Source: Paenibacillaceae bacterium (GTDB taxonomy: Bacteria; Bacillota; Clostridia; Lachnospirales; Lachnospiraceae). From it: a stretch of DNA of 64,000 nt. The stretch spans positions 1 to 64,000 of the forward strand of contig SVDU01000024.1 in NCBI GenBank assembly GCA_015057705.1. The letters are read 5' to 3'. This document shows positions 1 through 8,737 of this stretch, piece after piece (within the stretch, counting starts at the first letter, position 1; every line of letters begins with the position of its first letter). Position numbers and translations under genes: made by a program. The notes beneath the pieces are model-generated. The model was not told where the DNA came from. It made no database searches and saw only the letters and a program-made list of their open reading frames with translations.

Positions 1-75
1 GGATTCGAACCCACGCGCCCTTGCGGACAAACGGTTTTCAAGACCGCCTCGTTATGACCACTTCGATACCTCTCC
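1..75 (-). tRNA. tRNA-Ser(UGA), 3' end cut by window edge
   Basis: On the minus strand the sequence begins with the acceptor strand GGAGAGG, has an anticodon stem-loop with CTTGAAA (anticodon TGA), a long variable arm typical of class II tRNAs, and ends at the window edge inside the T arm (GGGTTCGAATCC). The long variable arm and UGA anticodon identify serine. The 3' acceptor strand and discriminator base lie outside the window. The loop geometry is clear, so identity is nearly certain. Confidence 0.95.
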
Positions 76-89
76 AAACGCGCTTTTAC

Positions 90-118
90 ATTTTAATAGA
101 AGTTTGTGTTTTTGTCAA
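90..118 (-). promoter_or_regulatory. Sigma-A type promoter of tRNA-Ser
   Basis: Read on the minus strand there is a perfect -35 TTGACA (113-118), a 17-nt spacer and a -10 TAAAAT (90-95), 14 nt upstream of the tRNA 5' end. This is the expected strong vegetative promoter for a tRNA. The rest of 119-264 is AT-rich and shows no gene. Confidence 0.8.
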
Positions 119-264
119 GCACTTTTTTCTATTTTCTTTCAAATCTCTTGGAGCTTTTTTTCTCTCATTTGCCGTCTTCATCAGCGGCAACTTGGATAGT
201 TTATCATTGTTTGTTTCATCTGTCAACATTTTTTTACATAATTTTCAAATTATTTTTAACCCCA

Positions 265-531
265 CTACAAATGCTCTAAAAGACGTTGCTTTGCCTGCTC
301 AGCAGTGCTAAAGTTTTCTTCTATTCCTGTTATATAATAAAGCGCATCCTGCCATACTTTTACTGAATAATCAATTGCAGGAATATCAGAAACGACGATC
401 CTGAATCTTGCTTTGCCTGTGCTTCCCCGCAGATCCGATAAATACATGCAGCCTAATTCTGATGCAATTCGTTCCAGCAAACCTTCCCTGGTGCCTGTAT
501 CCGTTTCATTCCTGGTTTTTCCAGTTTCCAT
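265..531 (-). CDS. Hypothetical 88-residue protein
   Basis: The reading frame starts at an ATG preceded by AGAAGG at about 8 nt, a good ribosome site, which is the main reason to accept it as real. The product is soluble and mixed in charge, with no signal peptide or membrane segment; the centre (RFRIVVSDIPAIDYSVKVW) suggests a small alpha/beta fold and the C-terminus is a charged helix. I do not recognise the family. It sits between tRNA-Ser and a divergently transcribed XRE regulator, with no obvious terminator on either side. An overlapping plus-strand frame (413-622) is less convincing because it lacks a ribosome site. Confidence 0.55.
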   Translation of the reverse strand: METGKTRNETDTGTREGLLERIASELGCMYLSDLRGSTGKARFRIVVSDIPAIDYSVKVWQDALYYITGIEENFSTAEQAKQRLLEHL

Positions 532-663
532 CTATTGTACCTTCTTTCCTACTTTTCATCTGACGAAACAGCTGATACTATCTAATAGCCATGTAATCCT
601 AATAACGGATTTCTTAGCCTGATCATACATTAAATACTTTATATAAATAATAATATTGTAATG

Positions 664-722
664 AATGCAACATGTCAAGTGATGGAATGCATTATTTACT
701 ACACATATTTCATTTAATGCAA
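664..722. promoter_or_regulatory. Three AATGCA repeats upstream of the XRE gene
   Basis: AATGCAA (664-670), AATGCAT (686-692) and AATGCAA (716-722) occur at 22- and 30-nt intervals, near whole helical turns, in the promoter region of the XRE-type gene at 749. They could be an autoregulatory operator. This is inference from spacing alone; the gap is AT-rich and such hexamers can recur by chance. Confidence 0.3.
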
Positions 723-748
723 TACTATGGAATCAGGAGGAGTTACCC

Positions 749-1075
749 ATGTATATAGACTTCAATTTTTCCAAACGCCTCTCAGAGCTCAGAGCTCAAA
801 AGGGTGTGTCCGCACGTGATATGAGTCTTTCTCTCGGACAGAATCCCACATATATCCATAAAATAGAAAATGGGCGGGCGCTTCCGTCCATGATGGGTTT
901 CTTTTATATATGTGAGTATCTGGATATTGAACCAGCTGAATTCTTTTCCCGCGATGTAACCAGTCCTGCCAAAGTCAAAGAACTTATGGATGATGCACAG
1001 CATTTAAATCGAGAGCAGCTTGAGCACCTACATCTGATAGTTAAGGATCTATTAAAAACAGGTGGAAAAAAATAA
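749..1075 (+). CDS. XRE-family helix-turn-helix regulator
   Basis: A 108-residue DNA-binding protein with an N-terminal XRE (Cro/CI) HTH at about residues 8-65: FSKRLSELRAQKGVSARDM, then a recognition helix near NPTYIHKIENGRALPS and a third helix FFYICEYLDIEPAEFF. The short C-terminal helix (REQLEHLHLIVKDLLK) probably dimerises. The start is fixed by CAGGAGGAGTTACCCATG. It stands alone and is convergent with ispD; its stop codon lies inside the shared terminator. Family members act as small transcriptional repressors; the target is unknown. No phage genes flank it, so a prophage origin is not supported. Confidence 0.9.
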   Translation: MYIDFNFSKRLSELRAQKGVSARDMSLSLGQNPTYIHKIENGRALPSMMGFFYICEYLDIEPAEFFSRDVTSPAKVKELMDDAQHLNREQLEHLHLIVKDLLKTGGKK

Positions 1076-1110
1076 AAGGAAGCTGCTCCTACAGCATTCC
1101 TTTTATTTTT
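1071..1110. terminator. Bidirectional terminator overlapping both stop codons
   Basis: AATAAAAGGAA pairs with TTCCTTTTATT around an inner GCTG/CAGC stem, with T-runs on both strands. It lies between convergent genes and contains the TAA of the XRE gene (1073-1075) and the stop codon of ispD (1103-1105). Confidence 0.85.
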
Positions 1111-1810
1111 TCCCATATATTCTGTTAAGAAATACGCTGGCGATCTCTAAGTCCTCCGGTGTAGTTACCTTTATATTGGTATAATCGCCCTTAATTAACT
1201 TCACCTTTTCTTCTGTCATGGATTCTACCACCATAGCATCGTCCGTAACCCCTTTTTGAAAAGATTCCGATTCCATCAGTCTTTGATATGCATTAAAAAC
1301 CAGATCATATCGGAATGCCTGAGGTGTCTGGATCTGCCAGAGGCTTGCACGATCCGGAGTTGATGCAGCATACCCATTTTCATCAGATATCTTTATGGTA
1401 TCCTTAACAGGCATGCCAATCACACAAGCTCCATATTTTATTGCCGCAGCTTTTGATGTATCAATAATTTCTTTAGTAACACAGGGTCTTGCTCCATCAT
1501 GGATCAGAACGTAGGAGCAGTTCTTTACCGCTTTCAGTCCGGCATAAACGGAGTGATATCTCTCTTTTCCGCCTTCTGTTACGTCTGTTATCTTGTGAAA
1601 CCCATAACGGTCCACAATCTCCGTTCTGCAGAAAGAAACCTCACCGGGACCAGTTACCAGAACAACCTCATCTACAGAGCTTTCTTCAAAGGCTCTTAAG
1701 GTATGATAAAGAAGGGGTCTGCCACACAGCTCCATATACTGTTTGTGGATTGTACTTTCCATGCGGGAGCCTTTTCCTGCTGCCAGGACGACTGCTGCTG
1801 TTCTTTCCAT
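1103..1810 (-). CDS. ispD: 2-C-methyl-D-erythritol 4-phosphate cytidylyltransferase
   Basis: IspD transfers CMP to methylerythritol phosphate in the MEP route to isoprenoids, in the cytosol. The 235-residue length is normal for the stand-alone enzyme. Visible motifs are the N-terminal nucleotide-binding loop AAVVLAAGKGSRM, the HDGARPCVT segment, and the C-terminal TDDAMVVE and GDYTNIKVTTPEDL typical of the family. It lies 7 nt after tsaD and is probably the last gene of a long minus-strand run starting at tex. The upstream AAGG near the tsaD stop serves as ribosome site. A TarI-like ribitol-phosphate cytidylyltransferase is the main alternative, but no tar genes are nearby. Confidence 0.9.
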   Translation of the reverse strand: MERTAAVVLAAGKGSRMESTIHKQYMELCGRPLLYHTLRAFEESSVDEVVLVTGPGEVSFCRTEIVDRYGFHKITDVTEGGKERYHSVYAGLKAVKNCSYVLIHDGARPCVTKEIIDTSKAAAIKYGACVIGMPVKDTIKISDENGYAASTPDRASLWQIQTPQAFRYDLVFNAYQRLMESESFQKGVTDDAMVVESMTEEKVKLIKGDYTNIKVTTPEDLEIASVFLNRIYGKK

Positions 1811-1817
1811 AGTCCGG

Positions 1818-2855
1818 TTACCTTTCTCCCAGTTTCAGATTGGGAACTGCATTTAAATCCCAGCCAGCCCTGGCTCCGTTAATAAATTCATAATAAGCCG
1901 CTGTTCCAATCATGGCAGCATTATCAGTACAATAAATGGGAGAAGGATAATAAAATTCAATTCCATTTTTTTCACAGGCTTCTTTCATGCCTTTTCGAAG
2001 AGCAGAGTTAGACGCCACGCCCCCTGCTATGGCAACTTTTTTAAAACCATATTCTTTTGCAGCATCGACAGTATGGGATACCAGAACATCAACCACAGCA
2101 TTCTGGAATGATGCCAGAAGATCGGGCACATTGATTTCTTCTCCCATCATATTGGCATGATTGATGTGATTTAATACTGCAGACTTTAACCCGCTAAAGC
2201 TAAAATCGTATATATTTCCGTCTACTTTTGCTCTCGGGAACTTTATTGCCTGTGGATTGCCTTCTTTTGCTGCCTTGTCAACTTTTGGTCCGCCTGGATA
2301 TCCAAGCCCCACAGCTCTGGCCACCTTGTCAAATGCTTCGCCTGCCGCATCATCTCTGGTTCTTCCAAGTATTTCAAATTCTCCGTAATCCCTTACGATC
2401 ACCAGATGCGTATGGCCGCCTGATACAATCAGACACATAAAAGGCGGTTCCAGGTCTGGATGCTCAATAAAATTAGCGGATACATGACCTTCTATATGAT
2501 GGACTCCGACTAATGGTTTGTTTGCTGCATAAGCCATTGCCTTTGCTTCCGCCACTCCCACTAAAAGTGCTCCCACAAGTCCGGGACCGTAGGTAACCCC
2601 GATGGCATCCATATTCTCAAGTGTAAGCCCAGACTCCAAAAGTGCGGACTCTATGACCTGGTTGATCTTTTCTATATGCTTTCTGGAAGCAATTTCAGGA
2701 ACGACACCGCCATATAAAGTATGAAGATCGATCTGGGAAGAGATTACATTGGACAATATCTCCCTTCCGTTCTTAACTACTGCTGCTGCCGTCTCGTCAC
2801 AGGAACTTTCAATTGCAAGTATATAGACATCTTCTTCTGTATTATTTTTCTTCAT
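1818..2855 (-). CDS. tsaD: tRNA N6-adenosine threonylcarbamoyltransferase TsaD
   Basis: TsaD is the catalytic subunit that transfers the threonylcarbamoyl group onto A37 of ANN-decoding tRNAs (t6A), working with TsaB and TsaE, both encoded 2-3 kb upstream. The start [16 protein letters not shown], the metal-binding [18 protein letters not shown] and the C-terminal [12 protein letters not shown] are all present. I choose the ATG at 2855 (345 residues) because GAGGG lies 7 nt before it; longer starts overlap the rnz coding region and would add a non-conserved tail. It follows rnz by 10 nt. The ASKHA fold is complete and nothing looks broken. Confidence 0.95.
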   Translation of the reverse strand: MKKNNTEEDVYILAIESSCDETAAAVVKNGREILSNVISSQIDLHTLYGGVVPEIASRKHIEKINQVIESALLESGLTLENMDAIGVTYGPGLVGALLVGVAEAKAMAYAANKPLVGVHHIEGHVSANFIEHPDLEPPFMCLIVSGGHTHLVIVRDYGEFEILGRTRDDAAGEAFDKVARAVGLGYPGGPKVDKAAKEGNPQAIKFPRAKVDGNIYDFSFSGLKSAVLNHINHANMMGEEINVPDLLASFQNAVVDVLVSHTVDAAKEYGFKKVAIAGGVASNSALRKGMKEACEKNGIEFYYPSPIYCTDNAAMIGTAAYYEFINGARAGWDLNAVPNLKLGER

Positions 2856-2865
2856 CGCCATTCCC

Positions 2866-3777
2866 TCATTCCTCATCAAATTCCAGTTCCAGCGTCCAGG
2901 CATCTCTTGCTGCTTTTGCCCTGGGGAAAATCTCACGAACCTTGTCCATAAAATCCTCCGGTCTGGTTAAAGAGGGACTGTAATGGGTCAGCCACATCTG
3001 TCTTGGCTGAGCTTCCTTTGCAAGTCTGGCAGCCTCATAAAATGTCATGTGACGGTATTCCCTTGCCTTTGCCTCTTTTCCATCTTCGCCGTACATGCCT
3101 TCGCATATGAAAAGATCAGCATCCTTTGCATACTCAGCAATCACCGGTACGGGTCTGGTATCTGTGCAGTAAGTCACCTTAAGGCCACGCCTGTCCGGCC
3201 CTAAAACAAGATCAGGCGTCAGAATTCTACCATCATAATCCATGGTTTCTCCCTTTTGAAGACGACTCCAGAATTTTTGAGGAATCTCTGCCGCTTTGGC
3301 CCGGTCCACATCAAATCTTCCGGTTCTTGGAATAGAAATGGAATAACCATAGCAGACAACGTTATGATTGACGCGGTATGCATCAATTACGTAAGGAGCC
3401 ATGGTTATCTGCTCTCTGTTTTCGGAGAGTTCAATGAATTTAAGTTCAAAAGGAAGCTCCGGCGCAATGGTACGAAGTGCTCCCACCACCCGCTCAAGCC
3501 CTTTCGGACCAATCAGGGTCAAAGGCTCTGTCCGCTCTGCGTTTCCCATTGTCAAAAGTAGTCCGGGCAGACCGCTGATGTGGTCCGCATGATAATGGGT
3601 AAAGCAGATAATATCAATGGGTTTTGGGCTCCAGCCCTTTTCTTTTAATGCAATCTGAGTTCCTTCCCCGCAGTCAATCAAAAGATTGCTGCCATCACAC
3701 CGTGCCATCATGGCTGTCAGCCAGCGGTATGGCAGAGGCATCATGCCCCCGGTTCCCAGTAAACATATATCCAACAT
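2866..3777 (-). CDS. rnz: Ribonuclease Z
   Basis: Metallo-beta-lactamase-fold endonuclease that trims 3' trailers of tRNA precursors. The zinc motif [14 protein letters not shown], the early GTGGMMP, the glycine/Asp-rich [13 protein letters not shown] and the late histidine motifs [16 protein letters not shown] and LTHYSPSL match RNase Z of about 305 residues. The ATG at 3777 (303 residues) is chosen because GAGGAAA precedes it; an in-frame ATG at 3801 has no ribosome site. It lies between small unknown genes and tsaD in a tRNA-maturation run. 62 nt separate it from the preceding small gene, with a weak GGCAG/CTGCC hairpin but no T-tail. Confidence 0.93.
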   Translation of the reverse strand: MLDICLLGTGGMMPLPYRWLTAMMARCDGSNLLIDCGEGTQIALKEKGWSPKPIDIICFTHYHADHISGLPGLLLTMGNAERTEPLTLIGPKGLERVVGALRTIAPELPFELKFIELSENREQITMAPYVIDAYRVNHNVVCYGYSISIPRTGRFDVDRAKAAEIPQKFWSRLQKGETMDYDGRILTPDLVLGPDRRGLKVTYCTDTRPVPVIAEYAKDADLFICEGMYGEDGKEAKAREYRHMTFYEAARLAKEAQPRQMWLTHYSPSLTRPEDFMDKVREIFPRAKAARDAWTLELEFDEE

Positions 3778-3863
3778 AGAATTTCCTCGCTTTTGTCTCA
3801 TTCAGTGGGCAGAACAAAAAACTGCCACATAAAATCATAACACAAAGCAGAGGGAATTAGCAA

Positions 3864-4106
3864 CTATAAATATTCCAGCTGTTCCTCTACCTCCACCGGT
3901 ATCTTAAACTCAGATATCAATGCATCGTAACAGGTTTCACATAAATCAAAATGATGGATCTCCCCATCTTTCTCTGAAAAGAAGTCCCATGCGTGATTGA
4001 TGTTTATGACCCCTTCCCTGGCAATCCCTTCTGACACAATAATTTTTTTGCCGCAGCAGTTGCAAACAACTGTTTCTAGCTGACCGCCGTTTTTGTACTT
4101 TCTCAT
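3864..4106 (-). CDS. Small zinc-ribbon-like hypothetical protein
   Basis: An 80-residue protein with two Cys pairs (VCNCCGKKI near residue 17 and LCETCYDAL near residue 60), suggesting a treble-clef or zinc-ribbon fold. Between them is IREGVININHAWDFF-like sequence with an acidic SEKDGE turn. The ATG at 4106 is chosen because AAAGGTGAG precedes it and it overlaps the stop of the upstream gene as ATGA, which implies translational coupling. No signal peptide is present. The family is not recognised. Its place between rimI/tsaBE and rnz/tsaD suggests co-expression with tRNA and ribosome modification genes. Confidence 0.75.
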   Translation of the reverse strand: MRKYKNGGQLETVVCNCCGKKIIVSEGIAREGVININHAWDFFSEKDGEIHHFDLCETCYDALISEFKIPVEVEEQLEYL

Positions 4107-4309
4107 CTTACTCTCACCTTTCCTTTTACCGCCCATGCTTTTCTTTCCGGGCATAATGGTATGCCTGCAAGGCGTTCCTTTTTCACATTTTCCAGAAAAA
4201 TCTCTTTTTCCCCCTCCCTGAACACCAGGATAGAAAAAAGGGCATCCTTACTGGATACCCCTACATTATAAACGGTGTTATGCCCTATTTTTAGTGGTAA
4301 ATGTTTCAA
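4103..4309 (-). CDS. Coupled 68-residue hypothetical protein, TTG start
   Basis: This frame begins with TTG inside the rimI stop (TTGA overlap) and ends in ATGA with the next gene, so all three are tightly coupled although no clear ribosome site is seen. The product is basic with a beta-rich N-terminus (PLKIGHNTVYNVGVSSKDA, FSILVFREGEKEIF) and a basic tail (AVKGKVRVR). No cysteines, membrane segments or known motifs are visible. I do not recognise it. The four-base overlaps on both sides argue that it is translated; the TTG start and the lack of a recognised family keep confidence moderate. Confidence 0.6.
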   Translation of the reverse strand: MKHLPLKIGHNTVYNVGVSSKDALFSILVFREGEKEIFLENVKKERLAGIPLCPERKAWAVKGKVRVR

Positions 4310-4740
4310 ATATGGTGGCAGACCATAAGGACCGCATTTTCAGTGGGATTGAAGTAGTAATGCTTTCTGATCCCCTCCTCCACAAATCCATAGGATTTAT
4401 AAAGGTTTCTTGCCCTGTCATTACTTTCTCTCACTTCTAAAAATATGGATTTTACTTCTTTTTGTCTGGAATAAAAAACCATCTGGTCCATAAGTTTCTT
4501 GGAAAGGCCCCTCCCCCTGAGTTCAGGAAGTACTGCGATTCGAAGCAGCTCGCATTCATCTGCTACTGTCCGGAAAACACAGTATCCCGCTGCTGCTCCA
4601 TCTTCCCAAAGTACCAGCCAGGTATCAAGACTGCTTTCCAGTCCCTTTTTAATCATCTCATAAGACCACGGATCGGAAAAGCATTGCATTTCTATTTCCA
4701 GTACACCGGATATGTCCTCCGGCGCCATCTCACGAACCAT
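4306..4740 (-). CDS. rimI: [Ribosomal protein S18]-alanine N-acetyltransferase
   Basis: A GNAT-fold acetyltransferase of 144 residues that acetylates the N-terminus of ribosomal protein bS18 using acetyl-CoA. The family start MVREMAPEDISGVLEIE, the acetyl-CoA loop VLPELRGRGLSKKLM (Q/RxxGxG/A) and the C-terminal NDRARNLYKSYGFVEEG match RimI. It starts 2 nt after the tsaB stop, and the tsaB-rimI pairing is standard in Firmicutes, which supports RimI over other GNATs. Its 3' end overlaps a small downstream gene by four bases. Confidence 0.9.
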   Translation of the reverse strand: MVREMAPEDISGVLEIEMQCFSDPWSYEMIKKGLESSLDTWLVLWEDGAAAGYCVFRTVADECELLRIAVLPELRGRGLSKKLMDQMVFYSRQKEVKSIFLEVRESNDRARNLYKSYGFVEEGIRKHYYFNPTENAVLMVCHHI

Positions 4741-4741
4741 C

Positions 4742-5446
4742 TTACTCTCCTTTTAATGCCTCTTCTCTTTCACGCTCTGCCTGAGGCTTTCGCAGATAAT
4801 CAGGAGCATGCTCCGCTGCTGTTACCGTTTTCCCCTCAAGGTACAGACGGGCTCCATAAGCTGCTACTGCACCTGCCCGCTGTCTGCTTAAATGCGCAGG
4901 TGCAAATTCAAATGGAACCTTCATGAATTCTTCTATACTTTCTTTATATGCCGGTACACCGTCTCCTGAGAAAATCACACGCTCTCCCATGGAATTAAGT
5001 TCTTCAATTAAACCTCTGATATCCATGGCGCAGGATTCCTTTATAATTGAGAATCCGCTTCGGTTGTCATAAATACCGGTATAGACCTGATTTCTTCTGG
5101 CATCCATAATCGGGCATATAATAGAAGCGCAGCCATAGAACTCATAGGCCATTGCATCGATGGTAGGAACAGAAATAAGCGGTTTTTTCAGCGCAAGTCC
5201 CAGACCCTTTCCTGTGGCAGAACCGATCCGGAGTCCGGTAAAGGAGCCTGGTCCTGCAGAAACTGCGATGGCATCAACGTTTTCCAGGCTGACCCCTGTC
5301 ATGGTTACAATCTCGTCAAGCATGGGGAGCAGTGTCTGGGAATGGGTCTTTTTAAAATTGACCGTGTATTCTGCAGTCAGTATGTCATCCGAAAGAAGGG
5401 CGACCGATGCAACAAGAGACGAACTTTCAATTCCTAATATGTTCAT
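4742..5446 (-). CDS. tsaB: t6A biosynthesis scaffold TsaB
   Basis: TsaB is a TsaD paralogue that forms the TsaBDE complex for t6A synthesis; it is a scaffold rather than a catalyst. The N-terminus MNILGIESSSLVASVALL, the conserved SAGPGSFTGLRIG and the PIMDARRNQVYTGIY segment are diagnostic. Length (234 residues) is normal. The ATG follows the TAA of tsaE directly, and rimI follows after 1 nt, so tsaE-tsaB-rimI is a compact translational unit. Confidence 0.95.
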   Translation of the reverse strand: MNILGIESSSLVASVALLSDDILTAEYTVNFKKTHSQTLLPMLDEIVTMTGVSLENVDAIAVSAGPGSFTGLRIGSATGKGLGLALKKPLISVPTIDAMAYEFYGCASIICPIMDARRNQVYTGIYDNRSGFSIIKESCAMDIRGLIEELNSMGERVIFSGDGVPAYKESIEEFMKVPFEFAPAHLSRQRAGAVAAYGARLYLEGKTVTAAEHAPDYLRKPQAEREREEALKGE

Positions 5447-5875
5447 TTACATTCCCTCCACGGTGATTTTTCTGTAGTCAAATCCTTTTTCCAAATCTTT
5501 TTCAATGGTTACTGTAATAACCTGTTGGGGAAGAATCTCTTGGATCAGACCGGACCATTCAATTAATGTGACACCTTCCCCATAAAAACAGTCTTCATAG
5601 CCGATCTCGTCCATTTCACTGACATCACCAATCCGGTATACGTCAAAATGATAAAACGGAAGGCGTCCGTCGTCATATTGCTTTACTATGGTAAAAGTTG
5701 GGCTGTCCACCGGTTCTGTAATGCCAAGCCCGGCGGCAAACCCCTGGGTGAATACGGTTTTCCCCACCCCCAGATCTCCATTTAAGCAAAATATGGTGGA
5801 AGGAGACGCTTCCTCTCCCAGTTTTTTTCCAAGTTCAAAGGTATCTTCTGGTTTCCAGCTTTCTATTACCATCAT
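5447..5875 (-). CDS. tsaE: t6A biosynthesis ATPase TsaE
   Basis: TsaE is a small P-loop ATPase that drives cycling of the TsaBD complex. Visible are the Walker A GDLGVGKTVFTQGFA, the conserved PVDSPTFTIVKQY, and HFDVYRIGDVSEMDEIG, the family's Walker B-like region, followed by VTLIEWSG. The 142-residue length is typical. The start codon overlaps nothing and directly follows the stop of the YcxB-like gene, so it is in the same operon as tex, tsaB and rimI. Confidence 0.95.
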   Translation of the reverse strand: MMVIESWKPEDTFELGKKLGEEASPSTIFCLNGDLGVGKTVFTQGFAAGLGITEPVDSPTFTIVKQYDDGRLPFYHFDVYRIGDVSEMDEIGYEDCFYGEGVTLIEWSGLIQEILPQQVITVTIEKDLEKGFDYRKITVEGM

Positions 5876-6382
5876 TTATATCCTCTTTCGCCTCTCCGGA
5901 GGCAGATTTTCTTTCATTAATGCCGTTATTTCCGGCGCTTTCTCACCTGCAACAGAATCCGGAAGCAGATAGGCATGAATCCGGTCCATATAAATAATCA
6001 ACAGTTTGCCGATTCGTTTTACCACCATCACATCTTCCCATAATAATTCCAGCTTCTCCTGCCCCTGGGTTACCACAATTCCCTCTGCTGAAAAAGAAAG
6101 GGTCATACCATCACGAATGGCAGATTTTTTTGCCTGTCTTGCTGCCTTCGTATAGAGGACAAAAGGCTGCCAGACCGTGAACATCAGCGCACAGACAAGA
6201 ATGAGAATCCGGTAAGGACGGGATGATGTCGTCCAGGTTGCGATGAGCACATAAAGAGCAGCAGCACTGAAAAGAAAACTGAAAATCCCCTGGAATCCCC
6301 GGTATGAATGGTACATGGAAAATTTCCAGAGATCTTTTGCAGTCAGTTTCACTTCTATTACAAGCGGATTATTCTGTTCCAC
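5876..6382 (-). CDS. YcxB-like membrane protein
   Basis: A 168-residue protein with two central membrane segments (GIFSFLFSAAALYVLIATW about residues 33-51, and ILILVCALMFTVWQPFVLY about 58-77) followed by a cytoplasmic beta-rich tail (TLSFSAEGIVVTQGQEKLEL, then WEDVMVVKRIGKLLIIYMD) that matches the YcxB-like C-terminal pattern. Function of this family is not established. It starts 37 nt after the end of tex and its stop abuts the tsaE start, so it is co-transcribed with the t6A genes, which may be no more than convenience. Confidence 0.75.
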   Translation of the reverse strand: MEQNNPLVIEVKLTAKDLWKFSMYHSYRGFQGIFSFLFSAAALYVLIATWTTSSRPYRILILVCALMFTVWQPFVLYTKAARQAKKSAIRDGMTLSFSAEGIVVTQGQEKLELLWEDVMVVKRIGKLLIIYMDRIHAYLLPDSVAGEKAPEITALMKENLPPERRKRI

Positions 6383-6419
6383 ATTTTCCTCCTTTTATAC
6401 AGCATTTCACTGTATCTGC

Positions 6420-8561
6420 TTAGAATTTCATGGTAAGAGCGATTCTCTTTTTGGGAACATCTACGCTTATTACCTTCACCTCAACGATGTCACCTACGCT
6501 GACAGCTTCTAAGGGATGTTTGATAAATTTGTCTGATATCTGGGAAATATGAACCAGGCCATCCTGGTGAACTCCTATATCTACAAACGCACCGAAGTCA
6601 ATTACATTTCGAACTGTTCCCTTTAAAACCATCCCGGGCTGTAAATCCTTCATCTCCATAACATCTGTGCGTAATATGGGTTTTGGCATCTCATCACGGG
6701 GATCTCTTGCCGGCTTTTCCAGTTCCTTTACTATATCGCGGAGGGTGATTTCACCAATCTCTAATTCTTCAGCCAGCTCTTTATAGTTATGAATCTTTTT
6801 ACTGATTCCGTTTAATCCCCCGTTCATCAGCTCTTTTGCCTCATATCCCAATTTTTTCAACAGCTTTTTAGCCGCATCATAGGACTCCGGATGAACGCTG
6901 GTTAAATCAAGAGGATTTTTTCCTCCCTGGATTCTCATGAAGCCGGCACATTGTTCGAATGCTTTTGGTCCAAGCTTTGCTACCTTTAACAGCTGGCTCC
7001 TGCTTTCAAACGCGCCGTTTTCCTCCCGGTAAACCACAATATTCTTTGCTATGGGCTTTGAAATACCGGATATATATTCCAGAAGAGAAGCAGAGGCCGT
7101 ATTTAAATCAACACCTACTTTATTTACGCTGTCTTCCACAACTCCCTGTAATGCTTCACTTAAATGCTTCTGGTTCATATCATGCTGGTACTGACCCACA
7201 CCAATGGACTTTGGATCAATCTTTACCAGCTCTGCAAGAGGATCCTGCAGTCTTCTGGCAATGGAGGCTGCACTTCTCTGGCCTACATCAAAATTGGGGA
7301 ATTCCTCTGTTGCCAGCTTGCTGGCAGAATAAACAGAAGCTCCTGCTTCATTTACAATAATATACTGAACTTGCTCCGGGATTTCTTTTAACAATTCTAC
7401 AATAATGGCCTCCGATTCTCTTGAGGCGGTTCCATTTCCCACAGAAATCAGGGAAATTCCGTATTTCTTAATCAGCTTCTTTAAAACAGCCTTGGCTTCT
7501 TCCACTTTATTTTGAGGTGCAGTGGGATAAATTACAACGGTATCCAGCACTTTTCCTGTTTCATCCACGACCGCCAGCTTACATCCGGTACGAAAAGCCG
7601 GATCCCAGCCAAGAACCACTCTTCCTACAATAGGAGGCTGCATAAGAAGCTGCTCTAAATTTTTGCCAAATACACGGATTGCTCCATTCTCCGCTGTTTC
7701 CGTTAAATCACTACGGATCTCCCGCTCAATTGCAGGTGCGATGAGACGGTCGTAACTGTCTTTTACAACTTCCTTTAATATGGGAGAAGTAATGGGATTG
7801 TCCCGAATAATCACCTGCTTTTCCAGGAAACGGAGAATCACTTCTTCCGGTGCCGCCACCTTCACAGTAAGAACCTTTTCCTTTTCGCCTCTGTTAATGG
7901 CAAGAATCCGGTGTCCTGCTGCCTTCTTTAAAGGTTCTTCATAATTATAATACATTTCATATACAGACTCTGCTTCCTCATCCTTTGCAGAAGATAAAAG
8001 GCTTCCCTGATTCATGGTTGCATTCCGGATATAAGTGCGGTACTCCGCCTGATCGGAAATCCGCTCTGCCAGAATATCCTTTGCCCCGTCAATTGCTTCC
8101 TGGGCAGTGGTCACGCCTTTTTCTTCCGAAATATAGTCCGATGCAGCTTCCAGAAGGGGGGTCTTTATCATCTGAAGGATGATGAGATCTGCTAATGGTT
8201 CTAATCCTTTTTCTTTGGCGATGGTGGCTCTTGTCCGCCTTTTTAGCTTATATGGGCGGTATAAATCTTCCACTGCAACCAGCGTCTGGGCATTAAGAAT
8301 CTTCTTTTCCAGTTCCGGTGTCAGCTTCTCCTGTTCTCTGATGGATGAAAGTACCTGCTCTTTCCGCTCCTCTAAATTCCTTAAATAACGAAGCCTTTCA
8401 TCTAAATTACGCAGAACTTCATCATTTAAAGAGCCGGTTACCTCTTTTCGGTATCTGGCTATAAAAGGAATGGTATTCCCCTCATCAATAAGTCTGATTG
8501 TCTCTTCCACCTGATTTCTGGAAATGGAAAGTTCTTCCTGTAAAATCTTTATTATATCCAT
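6420..8561 (-). CDS. tex: Tex-family RNA-binding protein
   Basis: Tex proteins bind nucleic acid and affect transcription; in several pathogens they influence toxin expression. Order of parts: N-terminal helical domain (FIARYRKEVTGSLND near residue 40), YqgF-like domain (about 315-440, VVLGWDPAFRTGCKLAVVD), helix-hairpin-helix region (about 490-560, LNTASASLLEYISGISK) and a C-terminal S1 domain (about 640-710, GTVRNVIDFGAFVDIGVHQD). The ATG at 8561 (713 residues) has AGAGG 6 nt before it; the in-frame ATG at 8582 does not and would lie in a leader hairpin. It heads the minus-strand housekeeping run. Confidence 0.93.
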   Translation of the reverse strand: MDIIKILQEELSISRNQVEETIRLIDEGNTIPFIARYRKEVTGSLNDEVLRNLDERLRYLRNLEERKEQVLSSIREQEKLTPELEKKILNAQTLVAVEDLYRPYKLKRRTRATIAKEKGLEPLADLIILQMIKTPLLEAASDYISEEKGVTTAQEAIDGAKDILAERISDQAEYRTYIRNATMNQGSLLSSAKDEEAESVYEMYYNYEEPLKKAAGHRILAINRGEKEKVLTVKVAAPEEVILRFLEKQVIIRDNPITSPILKEVVKDSYDRLIAPAIEREIRSDLTETAENGAIRVFGKNLEQLLMQPPIVGRVVLGWDPAFRTGCKLAVVDETGKVLDTVVIYPTAPQNKVEEAKAVLKKLIKKYGISLISVGNGTASRESEAIIVELLKEIPEQVQYIIVNEAGASVYSASKLATEEFPNFDVGQRSAASIARRLQDPLAELVKIDPKSIGVGQYQHDMNQKHLSEALQGVVEDSVNKVGVDLNTASASLLEYISGISKPIAKNIVVYREENGAFESRSQLLKVAKLGPKAFEQCAGFMRIQGGKNPLDLTSVHPESYDAAKKLLKKLGYEAKELMNGGLNGISKKIHNYKELAEELEIGEITLRDIVKELEKPARDPRDEMPKPILRTDVMEMKDLQPGMVLKGTVRNVIDFGAFVDIGVHQDGLVHISQISDKFIKHPLEAVSVGDIVEVKVISVDVPKKRIALTMKF

Positions 8562-8737
8562 GCTGTACCTCTTATTTTTCATAGTTGGTTCAATTCAACT
8601 ATTATAATTCATCATTCTCCGTTATGCAATACCCGTCTGGACACAGCGGTCTTTTCGTGCTACAATCATAAAATACAGATTCAGTTCAGGAAAATCCTGG
8701 ATGACTTCTGTACTATACACATACGAGGTAAACACCA

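Noticed and set aside
413-622. Plus-strand frame overlapping the 88-residue minus-strand gene
   Set aside because: It has no ribosome site, and the minus-strand frame does.
1-1075. tRNA-Ser plus XRE regulator as an integration site of a mobile element
   Set aside because: No integrase, no direct repeat of the tRNA end and no phage genes are visible nearby.
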